Below are positions 18,921 to 28,206 of a stretch of DNA of 64,000 bases, in pieces; position 1 is the first letter of the stretch, and every line of letters begins with the position of its first letter. The translations under genes and the position numbers were made by a program. The notes under the pieces were generated by a model that had not been told where the DNA came from, searched no databases, and saw only the letters and a program-made list of their open reading frames with translations. Origin of the DNA: Herbaspirillum sp. ST 5-3 (GTDB taxonomy: Bacteria; Pseudomonadota; Gammaproteobacteria; Burkholderiales; Burkholderiaceae_D); the NCBI RefSeq assembly GCF_004804275.1, contig NZ_STGI01000015.1, forward strand, positions 62,001 through 126,000, read 5' to 3'.

Positions 18921-20051
18921 TCAGGCCAGCGCGCGGCCGATCAGGATCTTCTGGATGTCGCTGGTGCCCTCGTAGATCTGGCACACGCGCACGTCGCGAT
19001 AAATCCGCTCGACCGGAAAATCGCTGACATAGCCGTAGCCGCCATGGATCTGAATCGCATCGGAACAGACACGCTCGGCCATTTCGCTGGCGAACAGCTT
19101 GGCCATTGCCGCTTCCTTGAGGCAGGCGCGCCCTGCGTCCTTGAGGCTGGCCGCATGCCAGATCAACTGGCGCGCCGCTTCGATCTGCGTGGCCATGTCG
19201 GACAGCTTGAACTGCACCGCCTGGTGCTCGAACAGCGGCTTGCCGAAGCTGGTGCGCTCCTTGGAGTAGGCAAGCGCGGCATCGAACGCGGCGCGCGCCA
19301 TGCCCACCGATTGCGAGGCGATGCCGATGCGCCCGCCTTCCAGCCCGGACAAGGCAATCTTGTAGCCCTGCCCTTCGTCGCCGATCAGGTTTTGCGCGGG
19401 AATGCGGCAGTTATCGAACAGGATCTGTGCCGTGTCGGACGAGTGCTGTCCGAGCTTCTCTTCCAGGCGCGCCACGACGTAACCGGGTGTATTGGTCGGC
19501 ACCCAGAATGCGCTGATGCCGCGCTTGCCGGCCGCCTTGTCCGTCACCGCCATCACGATCGCGACATCGGCATACTTGCCGCTGGTGATGAACTGCTTCA
19601 CGCCGTTCAACACGTAATGGTCGCCATCTCTGGTCGCAGTAGTGCGCAAGGCGGCGGCGTCGCTGCCCACATGTGGCTCGGTCAGGCAGAACGCGCCCAG
19701 CATCTCGCCGCGCGCCAGCGGCTTCAGCCATTGCTCCTTCTGCGCGTCGTTGGCATACATCATGGCGATGCTGCACACCGGGCAGTTGTTGACCGAGATG
19801 ATGGTCGAGGTGCCGCCGTCGCCGGCTGCAATTTCTTCCAGTACCAGCGCCAGCGAGAGGTAATCGAGCCCCGCGCCGCCGAGTTCTTCCGGCACGGCGA
19901 CGCCGAAGGCTCCGAGCGCCGCCAGCCCCTGCAGCTCGTCCTTCGGAAAATGATGTTCCTTGTCCCAGCGTGCGGCATTCGGCGCGAGGCGTTCCTGCGC
20001 AAAGCTGCGCAGCGCGTCGCGGATCATTTCGTGTTGTTCTGACAGAACCAT
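18921..20051 (-). CDS. Acyl-CoA dehydrogenase
   Basis: This 376-residue flavoprotein has the full acyl-CoA dehydrogenase layout: GAFCLTEPHVGSDAAAL (FAD/substrate site), the middle beta domain, and the C-terminal RVCSDAIQIHGGYGYVSDFPVERIYRDVRVCQIYEGTSD-type region carrying the catalytic Glu. It resembles short/branched-chain or butyryl-CoA dehydrogenases. The start at 20051 (MVLSEQHEMIRDAL) follows family practice. The substrate is uncertain; it is distinct from liuA. Confidence 0.92.
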   Translation of the reverse strand: MVLSEQHEMIRDALRSFAQERLAPNAARWDKEHHFPKDELQGLAALGAFGVAVPEELGGAGLDYLSLALVLEEIAAGDGGTSTIISVNNCPVCSIAMMYANDAQKEQWLKPLARGEMLGAFCLTEPHVGSDAAALRTTATRDGDHYVLNGVKQFITSGKYADVAIVMAVTDKAAGKRGISAFWVPTNTPGYVVARLEEKLGQHSSDTAQILFDNCRIPAQNLIGDEGQGYKIALSGLEGGRIGIASQSVGMARAAFDAALAYSKERTSFGKPLFEHQAVQFKLSDMATQIEAARQLIWHAASLKDAGRACLKEAAMAKLFASEMAERVCSDAIQIHGGYGYVSDFPVERIYRDVRVCQIYEGTSDIQKILIGRALA

Positions 20052-20100
20052 CTTGTTTTCTTTTCCCTGTTGGCGATGCGCCGCGCGCACCGATCGATGT

Positions 20101-20769
20101 TTACCAGTCGAGCATCTTCCCGCTGCGACTGCGATACGCCCCTGTGTCGCCGGGCGTCAGCGATGCAATCACCTGCAGCAATCCGCGCACGCTTTCTTCC
20201 GCCGTGATCGCCGCGCCCGGCCCGCCCATGTCAGTCTTCACCCAGCCCGGATCGAGCGCGACGAAAGTCGCCTTCGGGTAGTCGAAGGATGCGCTCTTGA
20301 CGACCATGTTCAAGGCCGACTTCGATACGCGGTACAGCCAGCCGTAACTCGACTCCGTGCCGCTCACGCTGCCCATGCCGCTGCTGAGGAAACCGAACTT
20401 GCCGCCCGCGGCTTCCACCATCGGCGCCACCAGCGGTATCGCCTGCATCGCGCCGAGCACGTTGGTGCGCATCACATGGTCGAAATCCTGCTGCGTCGGT
20501 GCTGACTTCGCGTCATCACGCGGCCCGAACACGCCGGCGACATACACGGCAAGATCGAGTTTCACGCCGTCGAGCTGCCAGCCGAGTGCGGCCAGCGAGT
20601 CAGGGTTGGCGACGTCGAGCTTGACGGCCTCGGCGCCGTCCGAACGCAATGCCGCCAGCGCCGCGTCGTCGCGCGCGGTGGCGAATACCTTCCAGCGGTC
20701 AGTCAGCAGCTGGCGGACAAATTCGTGACCGATGCCGCGAGAGGCACCGATAATGAGTGCGGTAGGCAT
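20101..20769 (-). CDS. Short-chain dehydrogenase/reductase
   Basis: This 222-residue Rossmann protein has the NAD(P) motif IGASRGIGHEF at the N-terminus and the YRVSKSALNM catalytic Tyr-x-x-x-Lys motif around residue 150. The C-terminal DPGWVKTDMGGPGAAITAEESV resembles the C-factor/CsgA-like SDR group. It lies between the thiolase and acyl-CoA dehydrogenase genes; the substrate is unknown. Confidence 0.88.
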   Translation of the reverse strand: MPTALIIGASRGIGHEFVRQLLTDRWKVFATARDDAALAALRSDGAEAVKLDVANPDSLAALGWQLDGVKLDLAVYVAGVFGPRDDAKSAPTQQDFDHVMRTNVLGAMQAIPLVAPMVEAAGGKFGFLSSGMGSVSGTESSYGWLYRVSKSALNMVVKSASFDYPKATFVALDPGWVKTDMGGPGAAITAEESVRGLLQVIASLTPGDTGAYRSRSGKMLDW

Positions 20770-20808
20770 GACGAGATCCGGGACGGAAAGTCGAAAAAGT
20801 CTGATACG

Positions 20809-20840
20809 GGTTCCCTCCCCCCTGCATGGAGGAGGGAACC
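20809..20840. repeat. Intergenic hairpin between thiolase and SDR genes
   Basis: GGTTCCCTCC pairs with GGAGGGAACC (10 bp), with additional partial pairing inside, in the 99-base gap between the thiolase stop (20869) and the SDR start (20769). A short T-run appears about 12 bases beyond the stem on the minus strand, so weak termination is possible. It resembles the liuC-bioA hairpin in layout. Confidence 0.6.
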
Positions 20841-20868
20841 GGACGGTGGATTGCTCAATGACGCTTGC

Positions 20869-22050
20869 TTACATCAGCTCGATCGCCATCGCCGTTCCTT
20901 CACCGCCGCCGATGCACAGCGAAGCGACACCCAGCTTGCCGCCGGTCTTCTTCAGCGCGCCGATCAGCGTGACAATGATGCGAGCGCCGGAGGCACCGAT
21001 CGGGTGGCCGAGTGCGCAGGCACCGCCGTGGATATTGATCTTCTCGTGCGCGATGCCGTGATCGCGCATCGCTGCCATCGGCACGACCGCGAACGCTTCA
21101 TTGATCTCGAACAGATCGACATCCTTGGTGGTCAGGTTCAGCTTCTTGTACAGCTTGTCGATGGCGCCGACCGGTGCGGTGGTGAACCAGTTCGGTTCCT
21201 GCGAATGCGTGGCATGGCCAAGCACGCGGGCGATCGGCTTGCAGCCGAGCTTCTTCGCGGTCGATTCGCGCATCAGCACCAGCGCGGCGGCACCGTCGTT
21301 GATGGAGGACGAAGACGCAGCCGTGATCGTGCCATCCTTCTTGAAGGCCGGCTTGAGCGAGGGAATCTTGTCGAGCTTGGCCTTCAGCGGACCTTCGTCC
21401 TTGTCGACCACCACGTCGCCGCCCTTGCCCGCCACCGTGACCGGCGCGATTTCCCATTTGAAGGAGCCGTCGGCGGTCGCCGCCTGCGCGCGCTTGACGG
21501 ATTCGATCGCGAACGCATCCTGCGCTTCGCGGGTGAACTCGTATTTGGCTGCGCATTCCTCGCCGAAGGTGCCCATGGAGCGGCCCTTCTCGTAGGCGTC
21601 TTCCAGACCATCGAGCATCATGTGGTCGTACATCATGGCGTGGCCGATGCGATAGCCGCTGCGTCCCTTCGGAATCAGGTAAGGCGCGCCGGTCATCGAT
21701 TCCATGCCGCCGGCGACGACGATTTCATTGGAGCCGGCGAGGATGGAGTCGAAGCCGATCATGGCGGCCTTCATCGCGGAGCCGCACATCTTCGACATGG
21801 TGACCGCGCCGGTGGAAACCGGAATGCCGGCCTTGATCGCCGCCTGGCGTGCCGGTGCCTGGCCCTGACCCGCCATCAGGCAGTTGCCGAACAGGACTTC
21901 GCTCACCAGTTTCGGTTCCAGCCCGGCGCGCTCGACCGCTGCGCGAATTGCCACCGCGCCCAGATCGGAAGCCGACAATGCCGCGAAATCTCCCAGGAAT
22001 GCGCCCATCGGGGTGCGTGCGGCGCCAACAATAACAATAGGATCGTTCAT
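20869..22050 (-). CDS. Acetyl-CoA acetyltransferase (thiolase)
   Basis: This 393-residue thiolase has the nucleophile region TMSKMCGSAMKAAMIGF (Cys near 90), NGGACALGHPIGASGARI-type GGACALGHPIGASG with the catalytic His, and C-terminal ASLCIGGGEGTAM with the second Cys. It probably splits acetoacetyl-CoA derived from leucine. The ATG at 22050, six bases after GGAG, is preferred over an ATG three bases upstream. It follows aceK by 23 bases. Confidence 0.94.
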   Translation of the reverse strand: MNDPIVIVGAARTPMGAFLGDFAALSASDLGAVAIRAAVERAGLEPKLVSEVLFGNCLMAGQGQAPARQAAIKAGIPVSTGAVTMSKMCGSAMKAAMIGFDSILAGSNEIVVAGGMESMTGAPYLIPKGRSGYRIGHAMMYDHMMLDGLEDAYEKGRSMGTFGEECAAKYEFTREAQDAFAIESVKRAQAATADGSFKWEIAPVTVAGKGGDVVVDKDEGPLKAKLDKIPSLKPAFKKDGTITAASSSSINDGAAALVLMRESTAKKLGCKPIARVLGHATHSQEPNWFTTAPVGAIDKLYKKLNLTTKDVDLFEINEAFAVVPMAAMRDHGIAHEKINIHGGACALGHPIGASGARIIVTLIGALKKTGGKLGVASLCIGGGEGTAMAIELM

Positions 22051-22073
22051 CATTTTCTCCAAAGGTCTGCGAA

Positions 22074-23867
22074 CTAGGCAGCTTGCGCCGCCGGGGGTAA
22101 GGATTTGTAGCTGAAACGCAATTCCTGCGGATACGGGAACACATCTTCGACGATGCCTTCGAGCAGGCGCTGCTTCGCGTTCTGCCAGTACTGCGGCGTG
22201 AGCAGGTCGGCGTGGTGCTTCAGGAAGTACTTCCGCACTTCCGGATTGCCGAGCAGGAAGGTCTCGAACTGTTCCGGGAACACGTCGTTCTTCGCGACCG
22301 GATACCAGGGCTCGCTCGACATCTCATCTTCCTCGTTGCGGGCCACGGGGATCGTCCGGAAGTTGCAGTCGGTGATGTATTCGATTTCATCATAGTCGTA
22401 AAACACCACGCGTCCATGACGGGTCACACCAAAGTTCTTGTACAGCATATCGCCCGGAAAGATGTTGACGCCGACCATATCCTTGATGGCGTTGCCGTAC
22501 TCGACCACGCCGTGTTCGACCGCCGCATGGTCACCGCGCTTTTCCGCTTCCGACAGCCAGATGTTGAGCGGCGTCATGCGGCGTTCGATGTACAAATGCT
22601 TGATGATGATCTCCTCGCCCTCTTCCTCGACGATGGAGGGCGCGACCTCCTTCAGTTCGGCCAGCAGTTCCATCGAGAAGCGCGAGCGCGGAAAGGCGAC
22701 GTTCGAATATTCCAGCGTATCGGCCATGCGACCGACACGGTCATGGTATTTCACCAGCAGGTATTTTTCCTTGACCTGCGCACGGGTTGTTTCCTTCGGC
22801 GGCGGGAAATGATCCTTGATGACCTTGAACACGTACGGAAAGGACGGCAGCGCGAACACCACCATCACCAGGCCGCGAATGCCGGGCGCGGCCTCGAAGC
22901 AGTCAGAAGAATGATGCAGGTGATGCAGGAAGTCGCGGTAGAACGCATTCTTGCCCAGCTTCTGCAGGCCGAGGATGGTGTAGATCTCGCTGCGCGGCTT
23001 GTACGGCATCAGCGTGCGCAGGAACTGCACATAGGCCGAGGGCACCTCCATGTCGACCATGAAGTAGGCGCGGGTGAACGAGAACAGCACCGTGATCAGG
23101 GTCGGGTCGAAGATCACCGTGTCCAGCACCATTTCGCGCTTGCGGTTGTACAGGATGGGCACGACGAAGGGATAGATGCGATTGCCGTTGATGCCCTTGC
23201 CGACGATGTAGGCGCCCTTGTTGCGATAGAACAAGCTCGACAGCACCTGGATCTGATGGTTCGGCTCCAGCAGGTCGGAACCGAACAGCGCGCGCATGCG
23301 CGACTCGACAAAGCCGACGTCGCGGTCGAGATCGGCGAAAGGTGCCGCGAGCTGGAAGTTGGTGACGATGCGCTTCAGGGTGTAGTGCAAGCCATCCGTT
23401 GCGGGATAGTAGACGCGGTAGGTCGGCAAGCCCTCTTCCGGCTCGATGTACTCGGTCGAGACGGCCGGCCGCACGAAGATGAAGTCGTTATGGAAATAGG
23501 CGCGGTGCAGGATGTTGCAGCACACGGAATTGAAAAAGGTTTCCGCCAGTTCCGGCTGCTTGTGGTTGATCAGCAGGCCGATGTAGTGGAGTTTCACTTC
23601 GCGCCAGACGTCGTCGCTGATTTCCTCCTGGTCGTATTCATCCTCCAGGGTCTGCACGCATTCGTGCACGCGATGATCGTAAAAGGCGATGCGTTCGCGT
23701 GCCTTGAGCTGCGCGGTTTTCCAGTCGCAGGTTTCGAAGTAGCGCTTGGCATCCTGGCTGGCGGCACGGAACAGGCGATAGTGCTTGTCGAAGCCGTCCA
23801 GGATCGTGCGCGCAATATCGAACGCGATCTGCGAGGAGAGGAGTTTGGGAAAGGCGGTCAATGGCAT
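22074..23867 (-). CDS. aceK: Isocitrate dehydrogenase kinase/phosphatase
   Basis: This 597-residue AceK is the bifunctional enzyme that phosphorylates and reactivates isocitrate dehydrogenase, steering carbon to the glyoxylate bypass. Recognisable segments are [19 protein letters not shown] (ATP site), [25 protein letters not shown] (catalytic loop and metal site) and [15 protein letters not shown]. Its place among acetyl-CoA-generating genes makes sense metabolically. It starts 207 bases after the upstream thioesterase and may have its own promoter. Confidence 0.97.
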   Translation of the reverse strand: MPLTAFPKLLSSQIAFDIARTILDGFDKHYRLFRAASQDAKRYFETCDWKTAQLKARERIAFYDHRVHECVQTLEDEYDQEEISDDVWREVKLHYIGLLINHKQPELAETFFNSVCCNILHRAYFHNDFIFVRPAVSTEYIEPEEGLPTYRVYYPATDGLHYTLKRIVTNFQLAAPFADLDRDVGFVESRMRALFGSDLLEPNHQIQVLSSLFYRNKGAYIVGKGINGNRIYPFVVPILYNRKREMVLDTVIFDPTLITVLFSFTRAYFMVDMEVPSAYVQFLRTLMPYKPRSEIYTILGLQKLGKNAFYRDFLHHLHHSSDCFEAAPGIRGLVMVVFALPSFPYVFKVIKDHFPPPKETTRAQVKEKYLLVKYHDRVGRMADTLEYSNVAFPRSRFSMELLAELKEVAPSIVEEEGEEIIIKHLYIERRMTPLNIWLSEAEKRGDHAAVEHGVVEYGNAIKDMVGVNIFPGDMLYKNFGVTRHGRVVFYDYDEIEYITDCNFRTIPVARNEEDEMSSEPWYPVAKNDVFPEQFETFLLGNPEVRKYFLKHHADLLTPQYWQNAKQRLLEGIVEDVFPYPQELRFSYKSLPPAAQAA

Positions 23868-24074
23868 CGTGATAGCTCGAAATGTTTAATCCAAGCCTCC
23901 AGTGTAGCCAAATCCATGCGCCCGCCGCCGCAAACCGCACTCCGCAGCATGACGCCGGACAGCGCATTTGGCGCGCGGCGGTGTCGGAGTATCGAGGTGA
24001 GCGGGGTGTCCATGATGGATATTACTTCGCCATGTCAAAAAATCACTACCGTAAGACTACGAGTTGCCATGTCT

Positions 24075-24506
24075 TCAACTTTCGGCGCTGTTTGCGTCGC
24101 CGAGCAACACTTGAGCGGCATCAAGTACCGATTGCGGAAATTCGGTGGTCTTGCGCGTATCCGTATCGAGGAACGCACCGACCAGTTCGGTGGTCGCCAC
24201 TTCCTGTCCCGTTTCGCTGTTGAACATGCGATGCAGGAAGCGCACGGTCTTGCGCTTGATTTCCAGCAGTTCGCTGGTCACGTGCAGCAGCGAACCGGCA
24301 TGCACTTCCAGCTTGTATTGCGTGCGCTGGTCGAGCGCGACCATGCCGCGCCTGTTCTCTTTCAGGAAGCCGGGCGTGAGCCCGATGCGCGCGAAGAAGT
24401 GCCAGGTCGCCTCGTCAAAACGCGCGGTGTAGAACTGCACGTTCATGTGCCCCACATGGTCCATCGACCAGGGATAGACGAAGCCGCGATATGTCTCGAT
24501 CTGCAT
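24075..24506 (-). CDS. Acyl-CoA thioesterase, 4-hydroxybenzoyl-CoA thioesterase type
   Basis: This 143-residue hotdog protein contains YPWSMDHVGHMNVQFYTARFDEA, matching the D-x-x-GH-(V/M)N-x-x-Y active site of 4HBT/YbgC-like thioesterases. It follows a PaaI-type thioesterase by 11 bases. Both probably trim CoA esters formed during leucine or fatty-acid breakdown; the exact substrate is unknown. The start at 24506 places MQIETYRGFV at the N-terminus. Confidence 0.88.
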   Translation of the reverse strand: MQIETYRGFVYPWSMDHVGHMNVQFYTARFDEATWHFFARIGLTPGFLKENRRGMVALDQRTQYKLEVHAGSLLHVTSELLEIKRKTVRFLHRMFNSETGQEVATTELVGAFLDTDTRKTTEFPQSVLDAAQVLLGDANSAES

Positions 24507-24517
24507 GGCCGCTTCCT

Positions 24518-24970
24518 TTACATGCCGGTTGAGTCGCCCTGCTCGCGCGGCAGCACCGCCATGGTGGCGGTCAGCTTGCTGATGAGCGTCTTCTTGTCTC
24601 CTGCCATGGCGAAGACTTCGGATTCGACCACGTGGAACGCCTTGCCGGGCTTGAGCACGTGCGCGCAGCATCGCAGTTCTTCGCCCTTGCCGGGACGCAG
24701 CAGGTGCAGCTTGAACTCCAGCGTCAGGATGTACTCATGGGCGGGCGTGACCGACATGGCCGCGCCGCCGGCGGTATGGTCTGCAAGGGTCGCCTGGACA
24801 CCGGCGTGGATGACGCCGGTGTGCTGCAGATGACGCGGATGGATGCGCAAGGATGATTCGCACCAGCCGGGGCCGAAATCGACAAGCTTGATGCCGAGAT
24901 CGGTGAGAAAGGCGGCTTCACGGAAACCGTCTTCCACAACCTGACGATAATTGGGATCGGGCGCTCGCAT
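24518..24970 (-). CDS. PaaI family thioesterase
   Basis: This 150-residue hotdog-fold protein has HTGVIHAGVQATLADHTAGGAAMS, the PaaI-type HxGxxxxLxD motif with the catalytic acid, and LTLEFKLHLLRPGKG. It likely hydrolyses aromatic or short acyl-CoA thioesters. It is the second gene after liuA (59-base gap) and sits directly before a second hotdog gene. Confidence 0.9.
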   Translation of the reverse strand: MRAPDPNYRQVVEDGFREAAFLTDLGIKLVDFGPGWCESSLRIHPRHLQHTGVIHAGVQATLADHTAGGAAMSVTPAHEYILTLEFKLHLLRPGKGEELRCCAHVLKPGKAFHVVESEVFAMAGDKKTLISKLTATMAVLPREQGDSTGM

Positions 24971-25029
24971 TGACTGGTCTCCTCCGCGCTACGAGCACCT
25001 CGCAGGAGGAGCTCTGCGGCGGCCTGTTT

Positions 25030-26214
25030 TTATTTTGTCTCTGCAAACAATTCGCGGCCGATCAGCATGCGGCGGATTTCGCTGGTGCCGGCGCCGATTT
25101 CGTACAGCTTGGCATCGCGCCACAGACGGCCGGTCGGGTTTTCATTGATGTAGCCGTTGCCACCCAGCGTCTGGATCGCTTCGCCCGCCATCCAGGTCGC
25201 CTTTTCGGCGGAGTACAGGATCGCGCCGGCAGCATCCTTGCGCAGCGCGCGTACCAGTTCCGGACTCTTGGCGCGGTCGCAAGCCTGACCGACAGCGTAG
25301 ACGTAAGCCTTGCATGCCATCATGGTCGAATACATGTCGGCAACCTTGCCTTGCATCAGCTGGAATTCGCCGATCGGCTGGCCGAACTGCTTGCGCTCGT
25401 GGATGTAGGGCACGACAACATCCATGCACGCCTGCATGATGCCCAGCGGACCGCCGGACAGCACGGTGCGCTCGAAATCAAGGCCGGACATCAGCACGTT
25501 GACGCCCTTGCCCAGACCGCCCAGCACGTTTTCCGCCGGCACTTCGCAATCCTGGAACACCAGTTCGCCGGTGTGCGAGCCGCGCATGCCGAGCTTGTCG
25601 AGCTTCTGTGCGACGGAGAAACCCTTGTAGCCCTTCTCGACCAGGAAGGCGGTCATGCCGCGCGGCCCGGCTTCGATGTCGTTCTTCGCGTACACCACCA
25701 TCACGTCGGCATCCGGGCCATTGGTGATCCACATCTTGGAGCCGTTGAGCACCCAGCGGTCGCCCTTCCAGTCGGCGCGCAGCTTCATGCTGACGACGTC
25801 GGAACCGGCATTCGGTTCCGACATGGCCAATGCGCCGACGTACTCGCCGGAAATCAGTTTCGGCAGATATTTCTTCTTCTGCTCTTCGGTGCCGTTGCGC
25901 TTGATCTGGTTGACGCACAGGTTGGAGTGCGCGCCGTAGGAGAGGCCGACCGAAGCGGAGGCACGCGAGATTTCTTCCATCGCGACGATGTGCGCGAGAT
26001 AGCCCATGTCGGTGCCGCCGTACTCCTCGCTGACGGTGACGCCGAGCAAGCCGAGTTCGCCCATCTTTTTCCACAGGTCCATCGGGAACTGGTCGGTGCG
26101 GTCGATTTCGGCGGCACGCGGTGCGATTTCCGCCTGTGCGAATTGCTGCACGGTTTCGCGCAGCGCGGCGATGTCTTCGCCATGGTCAAAAGTCAGGCCG
26201 GGCAGGTGGATCAT
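25030..26214 (-). CDS. liuA: Isovaleryl-CoA dehydrogenase
   Basis: This 394-residue acyl-CoA dehydrogenase shows the isovaleryl-CoA dehydrogenase pattern: [32 protein letters not shown] at the N-terminus, [19 protein letters not shown], and [33 protein letters not shown]-type C-terminal helix region. It converts isovaleryl-CoA to 3-methylcrotonyl-CoA. A promoter with -35 inside a LiuR-type palindrome lies upstream, and AAGGAG precedes the ATG. Confidence 0.95.
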   Translation of the reverse strand: MIHLPGLTFDHGEDIAALRETVQQFAQAEIAPRAAEIDRTDQFPMDLWKKMGELGLLGVTVSEEYGGTDMGYLAHIVAMEEISRASASVGLSYGAHSNLCVNQIKRNGTEEQKKKYLPKLISGEYVGALAMSEPNAGSDVVSMKLRADWKGDRWVLNGSKMWITNGPDADVMVVYAKNDIEAGPRGMTAFLVEKGYKGFSVAQKLDKLGMRGSHTGELVFQDCEVPAENVLGGLGKGVNVLMSGLDFERTVLSGGPLGIMQACMDVVVPYIHERKQFGQPIGEFQLMQGKVADMYSTMMACKAYVYAVGQACDRAKSPELVRALRKDAAGAILYSAEKATWMAGEAIQTLGGNGYINENPTGRLWRDAKLYEIGAGTSEIRRMLIGRELFAETK

Positions 26215-26266
26215 GTCTTCCTCTCCTTATACGTGGGATACGGTGGCATATCGCCAATCTTGCAGG

Positions 26267-26295
26267 ATCATACCGCCAATTGACGTTTACGTAAA
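26267..26295 (-). promoter_or_regulatory. Predicted sigma70 promoter of liuA
   Basis: On the minus strand TTTACG (26295-26290) and TATGAT (26272-26267) are spaced by 17 bases, with the liuA start about 50 bases downstream. The -35 falls inside the palindrome at 26283-26298, so binding of LiuR there would block polymerase. Confidence 0.65.
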
Positions 26296-26298
26296 CGT
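26283..26298. promoter_or_regulatory. LiuR-type operator upstream of liuA
   Basis: ACGTTTACGTAAACGT is a perfect 16-bp palindrome in the liuR-liuA gap and overlaps the predicted -35 of liuA. A related palindrome precedes liuR at 26835-26850. MerR-family LiuR is known to control liu genes in proteobacteria through palindromes of this general type; the assignment to LiuR here is inferred from position. Confidence 0.75.
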
Positions 26299-26334
26299 AA
26301 AGCAGGTACGGTGAAAATACGGTATTGCGCCGAA

Positions 26335-26778
26335 TCAGGCAGCATCTTTCAGACGGCGCGCGGCGGATTTTTTCTCCGCCAGCGCCGCTTTCGCGCCTTT
26401 GTCGCCCGCGAGCAGACGACGGCATTCCTCCTCGTGCGCCGCGATTTCCGCCAGCGTCACCTCCAGGTCTTCGCGCTGGCGCTCCAGCGTTTCGCGATGC
26501 TGCGCCAGCACGGTCAGAAAGCGCTTCAGTTGCGCCGTCGTGTCCTTGGGCGATTCATACATGTCGACCAGCGCCTTGATCTCCAGCAGGCTCAGGCCGA
26601 GCCGCTTGCCGCGCAAGGTCAGCTTCAGGCGGGTACGCTCGCGCGGACTGTACACGCGGGTGCGGCCGCCCGCGCCTTCACGCTTGGGGCTGAGCAGGCC
26701 CTGGTCTTCGTAGAAGCGGATCGCGCGCGGCGTGATGTCGAACTCACGGGCCAGTTCGGTAATGGTGTAGGTCGGCAT
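26335..26778 (-). CDS. liuR: MerR family regulator of leucine catabolism (LiuR)
   Basis: This 147-residue MerR protein has the N-terminal winged helix TITELAREFDITPRAIRFYEDQGLLSP, then GRTRVYSPRERTRLKLTLRGKRLGLSL, and a coiled-coil dimerisation helix to the C-terminus, without cysteine metal ligands. This is the layout of LiuR, which represses branched-chain amino-acid catabolic genes. It lies directly upstream of liuA between two related palindromes. The ATG at 26778 lacks a clear ribosome binding site; a TTG six codons upstream is an alternative. Confidence 0.88.
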   Translation of the reverse strand: MPTYTITELAREFDITPRAIRFYEDQGLLSPKREGAGGRTRVYSPRERTRLKLTLRGKRLGLSLLEIKALVDMYESPKDTTAQLKRFLTVLAQHRETLERQREDLEVTLAEIAAHEEECRRLLAGDKGAKAALAEKKSAARRLKDAA

Positions 26779-26834
26779 GGAGGGCGTCTGCAGCAAAGAG
26801 AGTTTGTGTTTACAATCGTCGGAACCGATTGCAG

Positions 26835-26850
26835 TTTACGTTAACGTCAA
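26835..26850. promoter_or_regulatory. Second LiuR-type operator between liuR and divergent MBL gene
   Basis: TTTACGTTAACGTCAA has a perfect 10-bp core ACGTTAACGT and near-symmetric flanks, closely resembling the operator upstream of liuA. It lies 57 bases from the liuR start and about 80 bases from the divergent metallo-hydrolase start, so it could control both. Confidence 0.7.
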
Positions 26851-26929
26851 TCAGTCGTGCCATTGTAGGCGCGCTGGCGGCAAATGTGAACATGCCAGAT
26901 TGACAATTTGCATACCGAAAGCCTCATTG

Positions 26930-27973
26930 ATGAATCACCTCGAATCGCAGCTCAGTTATCCTCTTGGCAATGCACTCCCGGCACCGGGCACCGTTCAGGA
27001 AGTCGCCCCCGGCGTTTTGTGGCTGCGCATGGGACTGCCGTTTGCGCTCGACCACATCAATCTGTGGCTGGTCCGGGATGATGCCGGCTGGACGGTTGTC
27101 GATTGCGGCATTGCCACCGAAGCAACGCGCACGTCCTGGGAAACGATCTTTGCGTCGCATCTGGACGGCTTGCCGATCGTGCGCGTGATCGCCACGCATT
27201 GCCATCCGGACCATGTCGGCTTGTCCGAGTGGCTGTGCAAGCGCTGGAACGCGCCCTTGTGGATGACGACCGGCGAATACGGCTTTGCGCGCATGATGTC
27301 GGCCTCGCTGCCCGGCGCCGACGGCGTGGCGGCACTGCCGCACTTCCAGCGCCACGGCCTGACCGATCCGGAAATGATCGAGCAACTGCAAAACCGCAAG
27401 AGCTATTATCCGTCGCTGGTGCCGGCCGTGCCGGCGTCCTATCACCGCATGCAGGACAAGCAGGTATTGCGCATCGGCGATCATGCCTGGCGCGTGATCA
27501 CCGGTTTCGGCCATGCACCGGAACATGCATCCCTGTATTGCGCAGACCTGAACATACTGATTTCGGGCGACATGGTCCTGCCGCGCATTTCAACCAATGT
27601 GTCGGTCTTCGCCATCGAACCGGAATCCAATCCGGTGCAGCAATATCTCGACTCGCTCGAGAAATACCACGACCTGCCGGACGACACGCTGGTGCTGCCT
27701 TCGCATGGCAAGCCGTTTCGCGGACTGCATACGCGCATCGGCCAGTTGAATGACCATCATCGCGAGCGCCTGGCGGAGGTAGTGCAGGCCTGCGCGGTGC
27801 CGCAGTCGGCAGCGGACATCGTACCCATCATGTTCAAGCGGAAACTGGACGCGCACCAACTGACCTTTGCCATGGGTGAAGCGCTCGCGCATCTGCACAA
27901 GCTCTGGTTCGACGGCATGCTGGCGCGCGAAACCGGCAGCGACGGCATCATCCGCTTCCGCCTGCGCGGCTGA
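26930..27973 (+). CDS. MBL-fold metallo-hydrolase, divergent from liuR
   Basis: This 347-residue protein carries the metallo-beta-lactamase motif ATHCHPDHVGLSEWL (HxHxDH) near residue 90, TGFGHAPEH and VLPSHGKPFRG, plus a C-terminal helical extension typical of larger MBL-fold hydrolases. It is divergent from liuR with a LiuR-type palindrome in between, suggesting membership of the liu regulon. A thioester hydrolase role is possible but not shown. The start at 26930 was chosen because upstream codons run through the operator region. Confidence 0.86.
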   Translation: MNHLESQLSYPLGNALPAPGTVQEVAPGVLWLRMGLPFALDHINLWLVRDDAGWTVVDCGIATEATRTSWETIFASHLDGLPIVRVIATHCHPDHVGLSEWLCKRWNAPLWMTTGEYGFARMMSASLPGADGVAALPHFQRHGLTDPEMIEQLQNRKSYYPSLVPAVPASYHRMQDKQVLRIGDHAWRVITGFGHAPEHASLYCADLNILISGDMVLPRISTNVSVFAIEPESNPVQQYLDSLEKYHDLPDDTLVLPSHGKPFRGLHTRIGQLNDHHRERLAEVVQACAVPQSAADIVPIMFKRKLDAHQLTFAMGEALAHLHKLWFDGMLARETGSDGIIRFRLRG

Positions 27974-28114
27974 CAACAGACGGATCGTTCCCCCTCCCGA
28001 AGACCTGCGCCATGCACGCGGCGCAGATCTTCATCGATCTTTTCTTCCTCCGGACCGATTTTTTCCCGCACTGATATCACTCGCGCCTGTCAAACTTGAC
28101 TGATTTTGTCAATT

Positions 28115-28138
28115 ATGTGTTACCTTCACTGAACACAT
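28115..28138. promoter_or_regulatory. Inverted repeat upstream of the helix-turn-helix regulator gene
   Basis: ATGTGTT and AACACAT (7-bp arms, 10-base spacer) lie 69 bases before the small regulator gene, just after a TTGAC hexamer at 28097. It could be an autoregulatory operator; the link to the regulator is positional only. Confidence 0.4.
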
Positions 28139-28206
28139 CTGGTCACAAGAAGTTCCTTTCATCGAGAGACTGACTGTCAATGGATGACATGGAATAGTGC
28201 GCGGTC

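Noticed and set aside
22212-24833. 873-codon plus-strand frame antisense to aceK and the thioesterases
   Set aside because: The composition is typical of antisense frames (His, Arg, Gln, Val rich) and it covers three well-identified genes.
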